Assembly: GCA_002479715.1 (NCBI GenBank)
Contig: DLOT01000084.1
Location: forward strand, 14,713 to 22,134
From: Ruminococcus sp. UBA7477
Lineage (GTDB): Bacteria; Bacillota; Clostridia; Oscillospirales; Ruminococcaceae
Length of the DNA stretch: 7,422 bases
Direction of reading: 5' to 3'
The notes under the pieces were generated by a model, which saw only the letters and a program-made list of their open reading frames with translations, did no database searches and had not been told where the DNA came from. Below are positions 1 through 6,080 of this stretch, piece after piece; position 1 is the first letter of the stretch, and each line of letters begins with the position of its first letter. A program made the translations under genes and the position numbers.

Positions 1-40
1 TCGCATAACTGCTTGCGGAGGCATTTTGCTGTCTAAGCGA
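1..40. other. Unassigned left edge, downstream of the LysR gene
   Basis: This stretch lies beyond the stop codon of the minus-strand regulator. Short open frames enter from the left edge on the plus strand and stop at 34-36 (TAA) or 56-58 (TAA). Either could be the tail of a gene outside the window, but no recognisable residues remain. No T-rich terminator is seen. Confidence 0.3.
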
Positions 41-913
41 CTATATCAGTGCGCTTAATGTTTCGATAAACTTCTCGGTCGCTTTAGATTGCGGTTGATA
101 TTTCTTCCAGACCAGCTCCATGCCGACCGTCTGTTTCGGCGAAAGCGGCCGGAAACACAAATCTGTTCCTTCGGTGTTGATGAGCTTGTCCAGTGTCAGA
201 ACATAACCCATATGCTCCCGCGCCATGATAGAAGCGTTGAAAGCAAGGTTATATGTTGCTATGATATTGAGCTCCGAAGCCGATTTTTCAAACCACCTCA
301 TAAACTGCGGCGCATTCAGCATCTGTCTTGAAAAAATCAACGGTTTATCCCATAAATCCCGGGCTTTTATCTCTTCCAGCTCTGCAAGAGGGGAATCCTT
401 ACGCATAAGAATGCCCCAAGTATCCGTGTAGGGCAGGGACAGGTACTCATATTTGGATTGATCTAGTTCTCCCAGCAGGAGGCAGAAATCGAATAAGCCC
501 TTATCAAGGCGGTCGGTCAGGTCGGCCGTATCGCCGCTGATAATATGAATATGGATGCCGTTGTACTGCTTTTGCAGTTCATGTGCCACTCTTGCAATAT
601 TATGCACAGCGTCTGTTTCACCTGCACCGATATAGATATCACCGACTATGCCCTGGTCGGTGTTTTTCATTTCCGCCTCGGTGCGATAGGCAAGCGTTAC
701 GATTTCCTCAGCTTTTTTGCGAAAATACACGCCGTCCTCCGTAAGAGTGATCTTGCGGTTGCCTCGAATAAAAAGCTGTTTGCCGAATTCGTCCTCCAGA
801 TCCTTGAGCTGTCGGGAAAGCGTCGGCTGTGTCAGATGCAAAAAGTCGGCTGCCGCTGAGATGCTCTGTTCACGGGCAACGGCTAAAAAATATTCTAAAA
901 CACGAAGCTCCAT
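41..913 (-). CDS. LysR family transcriptional regulator
   Basis: DNA-binding regulator of 290 residues, a normal length for the family. The N-terminal winged helix-turn-helix is clear: residues 1-60 carry the LEYFLAVA start, the SAAADFLHLTQPTLSRQLKDLE recognition region (about 19-40), and the LF-R-N-R-K-TLTEDG wing. Residues from about 90 to 290 form the usual periplasmic-binding-protein-like effector domain, beginning at the GDIYIGAGE strand. The ligand cannot be read from sequence. I chose the ATG at 911-913 because GGGAGG lies 8 bases upstream on the minus strand and the protein then begins MELRVLEYF, the usual family start. The ATG at 944-946 would fall between the -10 element and that site. 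The gene is divergent from the amide hydrolase operon, so it is the likely regulator of that operon and of itself. This rests on gene arrangement and on the operator-like dyads between them. Confidence 0.93.
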   Translation of the reverse strand: MELRVLEYFLAVAREQSISAAADFLHLTQPTLSRQLKDLEDEFGKQLFIRGNRKITLTEDGVYFRKKAEEIVTLAYRTEAEMKNTDQGIVGDIYIGAGETDAVHNIARVAHELQKQYNGIHIHIISGDTADLTDRLDKGLFDFCLLLGELDQSKYEYLSLPYTDTWGILMRKDSPLAELEEIKARDLWDKPLIFSRQMLNAPQFMRWFEKSASELNIIATYNLAFNASIMAREHMGYVLTLDKLINTEGTDLCFRPLSPKQTVGMELVWKKYQPQSKATEKFIETLSALI

Positions 914-936
914 AATCTCATCCTCCCTCTGATGGT

Positions 937-965
937 AGTATATCACTTTTAAACATGCCTGTCAA
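937..965 (-). promoter_or_regulatory. Sigma-A promoter of the LysR gene
   Basis: On the minus strand the -35 is TTGACA (965 down to 960) and the -10 is TATACT (942 down to 937), with a spacer of exactly 17 bases. The start codon follows 24 bases after the -10. A dyad at 955-969 overlaps the -35, which would allow autorepression by the LysR protein. Confidence 0.85.
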
Positions 966-969
966 GCAT
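955..969. promoter_or_regulatory. Putative LysR recognition site (T-N11-A dyad)
   Basis: The dyad is ATGC-N7-GCAT, a T-N11-A palindrome of LysR type. It covers the -35 of the lysR promoter. Its centre (962) lies about 66 bases upstream of the predicted start of the divergent transcript (about 1028), the position where LysR proteins usually bind their high-affinity site. The assignment is inferred from geometry and has not been tested. Confidence 0.55.
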
Positions 970-984
970 ATCTAAACATTCTCT

Positions 985-999
985 ATAAGTATTTGCTAT
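985..999. promoter_or_regulatory. Possible second LysR site (activation site)
   Basis: ATA-N9-TAT fits T-N11-A (T986, A998) and overlaps the -35 of the hydrolase operon promoter. It is centred near -36, three helical turns from the first dyad. LysR activators often contact a weaker site there. The sequence is AT-rich, so a chance match is quite possible. Confidence 0.3.
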
Positions 1000-1021
1000 T
1001 TGTAAGCGGCGGATATATAAT
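993..1021 (+). promoter_or_regulatory. Promoter of the amide hydrolase operon
   Basis: The -35 TTGCTA (993-998) and the -10 TATAAT (1016-1021) are separated by 17 bases. The -10 is perfect but the -35 matches only four of six positions, as is common at activator-dependent promoters. The predicted start is near 1028. Confidence 0.75.
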
Positions 1022-1055
1022 ATAAGTGTAAAACAGCGCACAAGGAGGAAGGCAA

Positions 1056-2159
1056 ATGAGTAAGAGAGTGCTTATGGTGACAATGGCTCTGCTATTGATC
1101 GCTTTCACTGTAGCAGGGTGCGGAAGTCATGATATTGATAATCAGACTGATCCCTCGCAAAACACGGAAAGCAATACGCCGGGCGAGCAAAACAATGTTT
1201 CCTCAGCCGGCGCTCCGATTGATCAGGCTTGCGAACTGACAGATCTTACTGATCATCTGTCTGCTATACGATTTGAGGGCGACGATTTCTTTGAAATGTT
1301 TCTTGAAAGCGGCGGAGCAAGCGCCGACTCCGATGTGGTAGCCTTTCTTGCCGAAAAGCTGGGAACAAGCAGCCTGTCCTTCGGCGGCGATTCGTTCGGG
1401 TGCAGTACCATGGCGGCGGAAAGCCCGGAGGGAGAAAGGATCTTTGGCAGGAATTTTGACTGGAATCACTGTGATGCGTTGATCGTGCAATCCAAGCCCG
1501 AAAATGGCTATGCGTCAATCTCCACTGTCAATACAGACTTTATTCGGGGCCTTTCGTTTTCCTCACTGCCGAATGAAGCCAAAGCGCTGATCGCTCTGTA
1601 TGCCCCACTGGATGGCATGAATGAAAAGGGTCTGGCGGTATCGGTCAATATGATTTCCGACAGCTCTACTATCTCGCAGAATACCGATAAACCCGATATC
1701 ACCACCACAACGGCGATCCGATTGCTGTTAAATAAAGCTGCAACAGTAGATGAGGCTATAAAGCTTCTGAAAGAATATGACTTTCATGCTTCCATGAACT
1801 TTATGGTGCATCTAGCCGTTGCCGATGCTGACGGAAACAGCGTAGCGGTGGAGTATATAGGCGATGAAATGTGTGTTACAGAAACTCCTGTAGTGACCAA
1901 CTTCTATCTGACCGAAGGCGAGAAATACGGGATCGGAACAGAGCAATCACATACAAGGTATGAGATACTGCAAGAAAGGCTTAGACAAGGCGCAATGACA
2001 ATGGATGATGTGCGGGACGCGTTGTCAAGAGTGAGCAAAGGCAATTTCGGTGAATTTGAATCTACCGAATGGAGCATCGTGTTCAATCAGACAACTGGCG
2101 AAGTTCATTATTACCACAGAGAGAATTATGAAAACAGATATACATTTACGGTGAAATAG
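1056..2159 (+). CDS. Lipoprotein of the choloylglycine hydrolase / linear amide C-N hydrolase family (Ntn hydrolase)
   Basis: Predicted cell-surface enzyme of 367 residues that would cut an amide bond in an acylated small molecule. The family includes bile salt hydrolase and penicillin V acylase. Residues 1-22 form a lipoprotein signal: a basic start, a hydrophobic core, and the lipobox VAGC with Cys22. A polar linker follows (about 23-55). The Ntn core begins at a GCSTM motif with the candidate nucleophile Cys116. Arg132 and Asp135 in GRNFDW are spaced 16 and 19 residues after the Cys, as in bile salt hydrolase. Asn189 in DGMNEKGL, Asn282 in VTNFYLTE and Arg301 in HTRYEIL match the other family positions. 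The active site therefore looks complete. Because the Cys is internal, activity should require self-cleavage before Cys116. The start has AAGGAGGAA five bases upstream. It is first gene of the operon. The substrate is unknown: bile salt, N-acyl amino acid, acyl lactone or beta-lactam are all open. Confidence 0.9.
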   Translation: MSKRVLMVTMALLLIAFTVAGCGSHDIDNQTDPSQNTESNTPGEQNNVSSAGAPIDQACELTDLTDHLSAIRFEGDDFFEMFLESGGASADSDVVAFLAEKLGTSSLSFGGDSFGCSTMAAESPEGERIFGRNFDWNHCDALIVQSKPENGYASISTVNTDFIRGLSFSSLPNEAKALIALYAPLDGMNEKGLAVSVNMISDSSTISQNTDKPDITTTTAIRLLLNKAATVDEAIKLLKEYDFHASMNFMVHLAVADADGNSVAVEYIGDEMCVTETPVVTNFYLTEGEKYGIGTEQSHTRYEILQERLRQGAMTMDDVRDALSRVSKGNFGEFESTEWSIVFNQTTGEVHYYHRENYENRYTFTVK

Positions 2160-2171
2160 GAGGTGTACGCG

Positions 2172-3530
2172 GTGAGCCGATCGGGATTATTATGGCAGCT
2201 CGGCAAAGCGAAATGTAATGCAAGGCTTCCCAGAGCCGAGATAGAACGGTTACAGCAAAAAAAGCTGCTATGTCTGCTGCGCTATGCCTATCATCACTCC
2301 TCATATTATCATGACAGCTTTACAAAGGCGGGAATCACCGAAGCAAACCTTGATCGTGTGCCGCTTTCTACATTCCCGACCGTTGACAAGCGCATTCTGC
2401 TTGACCGATTCAGTGACATCATCACCGTTCATGGTCTTACACAGAAAGACTTGCAGGAGTTTGACGAAGCGACAGGGACCGGACGTAAACCGTTTATGGG
2501 AAAGTATCATGTGGTGCATTCCTCCGGCAGTACCGGAAAACCGGGATATTTCATTTATGATAACGATGCGTGGAACACCATGCTCATCGGTATAATCCGA
2601 GCGGCACTGTGGGATCTGTCTTTGCCGCAGATCGTCAGGCTGCTCGCCGGTGTTCCGCATATCCTTTACATTGCCGCCACGGACGGACATTACGGCGGCG
2701 CTATGGCGGTGGGCGACGGTATAGACGGCGTCGGTGCAAAGCAGCTTCACCTTGATATCAAAACTCCCCTTGCCGAGTGGATCGCAAAGGTAAAGGAATT
2801 CAGCCCAGATATTGTGATAGGCTACCCGTCAGCGATCAAGATCCTCGGAGAGCTGATCGAAGCGGGCAAAGTTCAAACAAATATTTCCCGCATTATTTCC
2901 TGCGGAGAGCCGCTTGGCGCACACATGAGGCAGTATTTTGAAAAGGTCTTCTTCCATGCAAAGATATTGAATTTTTACGGCGCAAGCGAATCACTTGCGT
3001 TGGGGGTAGAAGAAGACAGCGAGAGCGGCATGATACTGTTTGATGATATGAATATCGTAGAGGTTCAGAATGGGCATATGTATCTGACATCTCTTTACAA
3101 TTTTGCACAGCCGCTGATCCGCTATCGTCTGACCGATGATATTACCTTGCAGAAGACGGAAGGACTAACAAGAGCGATAGGCTTGATCGGCCGCAGCGAG
3201 GATGTTCTGTGGTTCGAGCATCCGGACGGAAAACGGGATTTCCTGCATCCGTTGGCGGTCGAAGGGATTTGTGTGGAAGGGCTCAGAGATTATCAATTCT
3301 GCAAGACCGGAGATTCTTCCTTTGAGATGATCGCAGAGTTTTCCGAACAGACGGACATTGCAAAGGCAAAACAGCAGATCCAAAAGGAACTTAATGAAGT
3401 CTTGTTGGAAAAACAGCTAGGGTTTGTGACCTATGAGATCATACAAACGAAGCAAGTCGTGCCAGACCCCGTGACCGGAAAAAAGCGGCTGATTTTGCCA
3501 GAGCAAGGGAAAGAGAGGGGAAGCGCATGA
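2172..3530 (+). CDS. PaaK-like adenylate-forming enzyme (phenylacetate-CoA ligase / CapK family)
   Basis: Predicted cytoplasmic enzyme of 452 residues in the ANL superfamily, which activates a carboxylic acid with ATP, often for transfer to CoA. Visible motifs in order are the phosphate-binding loop SSGSTGKP (117-124), ISCGEPL (242-248), YGASE (269-273), IRYRLTDD with its ribose-contacting Asp (316-323), and the GR hinge (340-341). The small C-terminal domain carries PDPVTGKKRL (431-440), whose lysine pair sits where the catalytic Lys is expected. The length fits PaaK relatives, which are shorter than acetyl-CoA synthetases. I start at GTG 2172 because AGGAGG (2158-2163) lies 8 bases upstream. 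The in-frame GTG at 2163 overlaps that site. The gene begins 12 bases after the hydrolase stop and overlaps the next gene by 4 bases (ATGA), so the three are cotranscribed. It may activate an acid released by the hydrolase, which is inference. The acid is unknown. Confidence 0.88.
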   Translation: MSRSGLLWQLGKAKCNARLPRAEIERLQQKKLLCLLRYAYHHSSYYHDSFTKAGITEANLDRVPLSTFPTVDKRILLDRFSDIITVHGLTQKDLQEFDEATGTGRKPFMGKYHVVHSSGSTGKPGYFIYDNDAWNTMLIGIIRAALWDLSLPQIVRLLAGVPHILYIAATDGHYGGAMAVGDGIDGVGAKQLHLDIKTPLAEWIAKVKEFSPDIVIGYPSAIKILGELIEAGKVQTNISRIISCGEPLGAHMRQYFEKVFFHAKILNFYGASESLALGVEEDSESGMILFDDMNIVEVQNGHMYLTSLYNFAQPLIRYRLTDDITLQKTEGLTRAIGLIGRSEDVLWFEHPDGKRDFLHPLAVEGICVEGLRDYQFCKTGDSSFEMIAEFSEQTDIAKAKQQIQKELNEVLLEKQLGFVTYEIIQTKQVVPDPVTGKKRLILPEQGKERGSA

Positions 3531-4216
3531 AAGAAATACAGAAGAGTGTTCTTTTAGAAGGCAAAGACATCACCAAATCTTTTTCACAGGGCTATAAAAG
3601 TACAAAGGTATTGGACCGGATCGACATAGAGATTTACGAAGGGGATTTCACCGTGATAATGGGATCGTCCGGCGCGGGAAAATCCACCCTTCTCTATAAC
3701 CTAAGCGGAATGGACAGACCGAGCGGCGGCTCTGTTTTCTTTCGCGGCAAGGATATCACAAGCTGTACGGAGCGGCAGATGGCGGATCTTCGCGCCGATG
3801 AATACAAAATAGTCGGAGTCGTTGATTGCGAGCATAATATGATCTGCGGAACTCCAAGCTCTGATGACGCCGAAGGGTATAGCCTTTTCATATTTTCCGA
3901 AGGCATAGAAGATCTGCAAGCGGAACTCAAAGAGATCGGGCTTGAGATGACCGAGAAAGACGTATACTGGACGGATGTCAGGACACAGAAAAAGGCCTAT
4001 CAGGAAGACCTTGTAGACGTTATTGACAGCTCTTCGCAGATCATATATATCGGAATAGTGGTGCTTATGTGTATAGCACTAGTCATTATCTATACAACCT
4101 TCCTTCGCGACAGACACAGCGAATGGTGTCTTTATGCATCTATAGGCTTTTCGGGAAAGGCAATCTATTATTCGATATTAAGAGAGCTTTTGTTTACCTT
4201 TGCAGTATGCTTGTAG
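3527..4216 (+). pseudogene. Chimeric remnant of an ABC exporter: ATPase N-terminus fused to a truncated FtsX/MacB-like permease
   Basis: This open frame of 229 codons is assembled from two genes. Residues 1 to about 92 are the start of an ABC ATPase of MacB/LolD type: VLDRIDIEIYEGDF, then Walker A GSSGAGKS (46-53), then the LSGMDRPSGGSVFFRGKDI stretch. The Q-loop, LSGGQ signature, Walker B and H-loop are all absent. From about 93 (YKIVGVV) onward the sequence is periplasmic-type permease domain. It ends in one membrane helix (about 171-193), the loop LRDRHSEWCLYASIGFSGKAI, and the first residues of a second helix. The frame stops at a TAG that comes from antisense rubrerythrin DNA. An in-frame deletion joined ATPase to permease near 3797-3812, and a second break near 4200-4210 removed the permease end. 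The start is well formed: GAGGGG six bases upstream and ATGA overlap with the previous gene. The product cannot be a working transporter. An assembly error is an alternative. Confidence 0.85.
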
Positions 4217-4395
4217 AAGACTTCTGCGTGTTCGCGCTCCTGATTAGCTGTGAATTTAAACAGTGCGCTGACTACATAAAGCTTTTGCGAAAGCTGCTGA
4301 GCCGCATTGTCATAGCGGGTTCTTGCCTGACATTCGCCCGCGAAGGAACGCATCAGGCTTTCCTTTGTTTTGCTGTTTTGAAGCTGTGTGTTCAT
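4168..4395 (-). pseudogene. rbr: Rubrerythrin, N-terminal fragment
   Basis: Rubrerythrin is a cytoplasmic diiron protein that reduces hydrogen peroxide in anaerobes. The fragment keeps the first helices of the ferritin-like domain: FAGECQARTRY with iron ligand Glu21, and NQEREHAEVFY with the E-x-x-H ligands Glu53 and His56. These residue numbers agree with the family pattern. Homology ends near residue 63 (about 4205). The remaining dozen codons to the stop at 4168 read antisense permease sequence and are not rubrerythrin. The later iron ligands and the C-terminal rubredoxin-like domain are missing, so no activity is expected; the full protein is usually about 180-190 residues. The start is firm: AAGGAGAG lies upstream on the minus strand. 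The gene follows ypeB by 15 bases and was probably cotranscribed with it. Its tail overlaps the chimeric ABC frame on the other strand. Confidence 0.88.
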
Positions 4396-4410
4396 AAATT
4401 TTCTCTCCTT

Positions 4411-5754
4411 TTATTGTGCCAATACTCCGCTTTCACTTTCAAAAAGCAAAAGTATTTGTTTTTCTTCACCCGTTTGACAGTCGATATAGACGAGAACCGT
4501 TCGGCCATCATCAGTCTTGCAGCGGAATTCATAACAGTAGGCCTCTGACTTGCTGTCAAGCGGAATATTTGTAAGTTTAACGCCCTTTATCTGAAGCAGC
4601 GGAGAAACCTTTTCGGCAGCCTGCTCTTTTGAAAGACCGGGTGTTTTGAAATCTCTGCTGCGGTGATTGGTAAGGAAACCGCGCGCATCGAAACCGAGAA
4701 CCTCTCCGTTGTCCATTGCGACCTTTATCTTGATAAGATCGGTGTAGCAAAGAACATCTCCGTCAAGATAAGCATAGTTGATGGTTGCCACATTGCCGAG
4801 TATCTCATAATAGGTTATTGCGCAGCTGTTTATACCGAGGTGTTTAAGATATGCATCCGCCTGCCTGATCGCTTCGGAGCTGTCGATCTTAGCTGTTTCC
4901 GGGTTTCGCGGCTTGAGCATATAGCAGATATAGCCGCCTTTTTTGGTTACCGATACTGCGGCTCCGGCGCAGCTGAATTCATATGAGGGCATATTCCCCT
5001 GCGCGCCCTCGGTCTTGGTGAGCTTGTCTTCGGTGACGCCCAGCGCCTTGCAGGCCTTGGCTGCTGCATACCCTTGCGAAACCTCCTGAGCGTGCTTAGT
5101 CATCAGCGGTTCGCGCTCCATAAGATGATCCGAGAAAGGTCCGTCATAGATAAGCGTCGGATAGCTTTCAAAGCCGTCCTCGAAATTATTGAAGCCGTCG
5201 GCAACAGAGATCTCTCCGCCGTTAGGTGCAGATGCGTCGAGAGAGGATATAACCTCCTTCGGGGAGAGCGCACCGCTGTTTATCATTCTCTCGACTGTCC
5301 ACATATCATTGCAGAGGTCGCGGGCGTAATCGCTGAGAGCCTTGAGTGTTTTGTATTCCTCATCGGTGATCTTTTCGCCGTTTGCCGATTTGTCTGCCAG
5401 ATAAACCGCATAGTTGCCGACCTGCGACAGAAACTTGTATGTGCCGGAAAGCTCCAGCTGTGCAACGGGAAGCTGCAAAAGGGCAGCCTTTGCTGTTTCA
5501 GCCTCGGAAAGCAGCTCTGCCGCAAGCTTGGACTGCATCTCGGGTGAAGCCGAGCAAAGCTCCTTCGAGAGGGTAAGACTAAGGTTGTCTGCCGCGGTAG
5601 AAAGATCCTCAACCGCGCGGAGGTAGCCTGATTCCAGTAAGAGATTTGCACGGTTGTTTTCTCGCATAAGAATAATGTTCCGTACCAGAAGTATAAAAAA
5701 CGCCGCGGTCAGAAATGAAATAAAACGAATTTTGCCGCGCCTTGAAAACCGCAT
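4411..5754 (-). CDS. ypeB: Spore germination protein YpeB
   Basis: YpeB is a spore membrane protein that in Bacillus stabilises and holds the cortex-lytic enzyme SleB until germination. This protein has 447 residues, close to the 450 of the Bacillus subtilis protein. A basic start (MRFSRRGK) leads into one membrane helix (about 11-28). An alpha-helical N-terminal domain follows (about 35-170). The family signature YPTLIYDGPFSDH lies at 198-210, followed by EREPLM. The C-terminal half is made of PepSY-type repeats; conserved pieces include GGYICYMLKPRN (273-284), INYAYLDGDVLCYTDLIKIKVAMDNGEVLGFDARGFL (325-361) and CQTGEEKQIL. I start at the ATG at 5752-5754, with GGGAG about ten bases upstream; upstream in-frame ATGs lack such a site and lie in the riboswitch region. 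sleB, normally just upstream, is absent here, and mntP diverges instead. Truncated rbr follows. Confidence 0.93.
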   Translation of the reverse strand: MRFSRRGKIRFISFLTAAFFILLVRNIILMRENNRANLLLESGYLRAVEDLSTAADNLSLTLSKELCSASPEMQSKLAAELLSEAETAKAALLQLPVAQLELSGTYKFLSQVGNYAVYLADKSANGEKITDEEYKTLKALSDYARDLCNDMWTVERMINSGALSPKEVISSLDASAPNGGEISVADGFNNFEDGFESYPTLIYDGPFSDHLMEREPLMTKHAQEVSQGYAAAKACKALGVTEDKLTKTEGAQGNMPSYEFSCAGAAVSVTKKGGYICYMLKPRNPETAKIDSSEAIRQADAYLKHLGINSCAITYYEILGNVATINYAYLDGDVLCYTDLIKIKVAMDNGEVLGFDARGFLTNHRSRDFKTPGLSKEQAAEKVSPLLQIKGVKLTNIPLDSKSEAYCYEFRCKTDDGRTVLVYIDCQTGEEKQILLLFESESGVLAQ

Positions 5755-5789
5755 AATTTGTTCTCCCTTCGTGTTTTTGTTGATGTGAA

Positions 5790-5818
5790 TAGTATTTTCA
5801 CGAAAAAATAAATTATGC
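5790..5818 (-). promoter_or_regulatory. Sigma-G-like (forespore) promoter of ypeB
   Basis: Reading the minus strand, GCATA (5818 down to 5814) fits the sigma-G -35 consensus GHATR. AATACTA (5796 down to 5790) fits CATWHTA at six of seven positions. The spacer is 17 bases. No comparable sigma-A promoter faces ypeB. Forespore expression is known for ypeB in Bacillus, which supports the reading, but the match itself is short. Confidence 0.55.
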
Positions 5819-5835
5819 GTTTCGCAAAGAAAATC

Positions 5836-5864
5836 TTGACAAGCTGTAGGCGTAATGTTATAAT
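5836..5864 (+). promoter_or_regulatory. Sigma-A promoter of the mntP transcript
   Basis: Perfect TTGACA (5836-5841) and TATAAT (5859-5864) are separated by 17 bases. The predicted start, near 5871, is two bases before the first paired base of the riboswitch, so the leader begins with the aptamer. With such a strong promoter, control should act mainly through the RNA. Confidence 0.92.
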
Positions 5865-5872
5865 TGCGATAA

Positions 5873-5962
5873 ATGAGGGAGTAGTTGGCGGCGCATAATG
5901 CCGCGGCAAGTCGACATACCGAAACCTTCGGCGTCCGGCTTGCCTTAATCAACAAGACTCAT
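5873..5962 (+). ncRNA. yybP-ykoY manganese riboswitch aptamer
   Basis: This RNA senses Mn2+ in the leader of mntP. The outer P1 stem is AUGAG (5873-5877) with CUCAU (5958-5962). The metal-site loop GGGAGUA (5877-5883) faces CAAGA (5953-5957). The inner P1 stem is GUUG (5884-5887) with CAAC (5950-5953). P2 pairs 5888-5892 with 5900-5904. The second leg pairs GGCAAG (5905-5910) with CUUGCC (5939-5944) and holds the conserved loop UCGACAU facing GUCCGG. A terminal hairpin CCGAA/UUCGG (5919-5923/5927-5931) closes it. The two docking loops match the class consensus as I know it. The extra P4 hairpin seen in some members is absent. The gene downstream is a manganese exporter, which agrees with the class. 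Confidence 0.95.
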
Positions 5963-6029
5963 ACGCTTATCCGGTTTTGTCCGTTCGGGAAGATGCTGCG
6001 TATGGTCTATTTTGTTTCCGCACGCAGTA
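5956..6029 (+). promoter_or_regulatory. Riboswitch expression platform: anti-P1 stem and antiterminator
   Basis: Two competing stems can be traced. In the first, GAC-U-CAUACGC (5956-5966, one bulged U) pairs with GCGUAUG-GUC (5998-6007), giving ten pairs and using the 3' strand of aptamer P1. In the second, GUCAGCGUAUGG-type pairing is read as 5994-6005 with 6018-6029, containing one mismatch and G-U pairs; the core is CUGCG with CGCAG. The second stem uses the 5' half of the terminator. A bound aptamer would free 5996-6005 to form the antiterminator and allow read-through. Confidence 0.75.
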
Positions 6030-6051
6030 AAATACTGTATGTGGTTTTTTT
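6018..6051 (+). terminator. Riboswitch-controlled intrinsic terminator ahead of mntP
   Basis: Bases 6018-6029 pair with 6033-6044 around an AAA loop, giving eleven pairs (three of them G-U or near the mismatch) and one C-A mismatch. Seven U residues follow (6045-6051). It shares its 5' arm with the antiterminator, so the two cannot form together. It lies 29 bases before the mntP start codon. Confidence 0.85.
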
Positions 6052-6080
6052 ATTGCTTATAAAATGCGGGGGAATGATTT

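Noticed and set aside
1..40. TCGC...GCGA ends that recall a recombination site
   Set aside because: The inner bases do not pair, and no core-site motif or neighbouring integrase is present.
2163..2171. GTG at 2163 as start of the PaaK-like protein
   Set aside because: It overlaps the AGGAGG ribosome binding site. GTG at 2172 has correct spacing.
2301..2750. Minus-strand open frame of 149 codons inside the PaaK-like gene
   Set aside because: It is antisense to clear ligase motifs and shows no recognisable domain or ribosome binding site.
4069..4548. Plus-strand open frame of 159 codons across the permease-rubrerythrin junction
   Set aside because: It is a frame shadow: it reads permease out of frame, then antisense rubrerythrin and antisense ypeB, and has no start signal.
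5755..5955. Longer N-terminus for YpeB from the ATG at 5955
   Set aside because: The extension would cross the mntP promoter and the riboswitch in antisense. YpeB proteins begin with the basic stretch and helix found at 5754.
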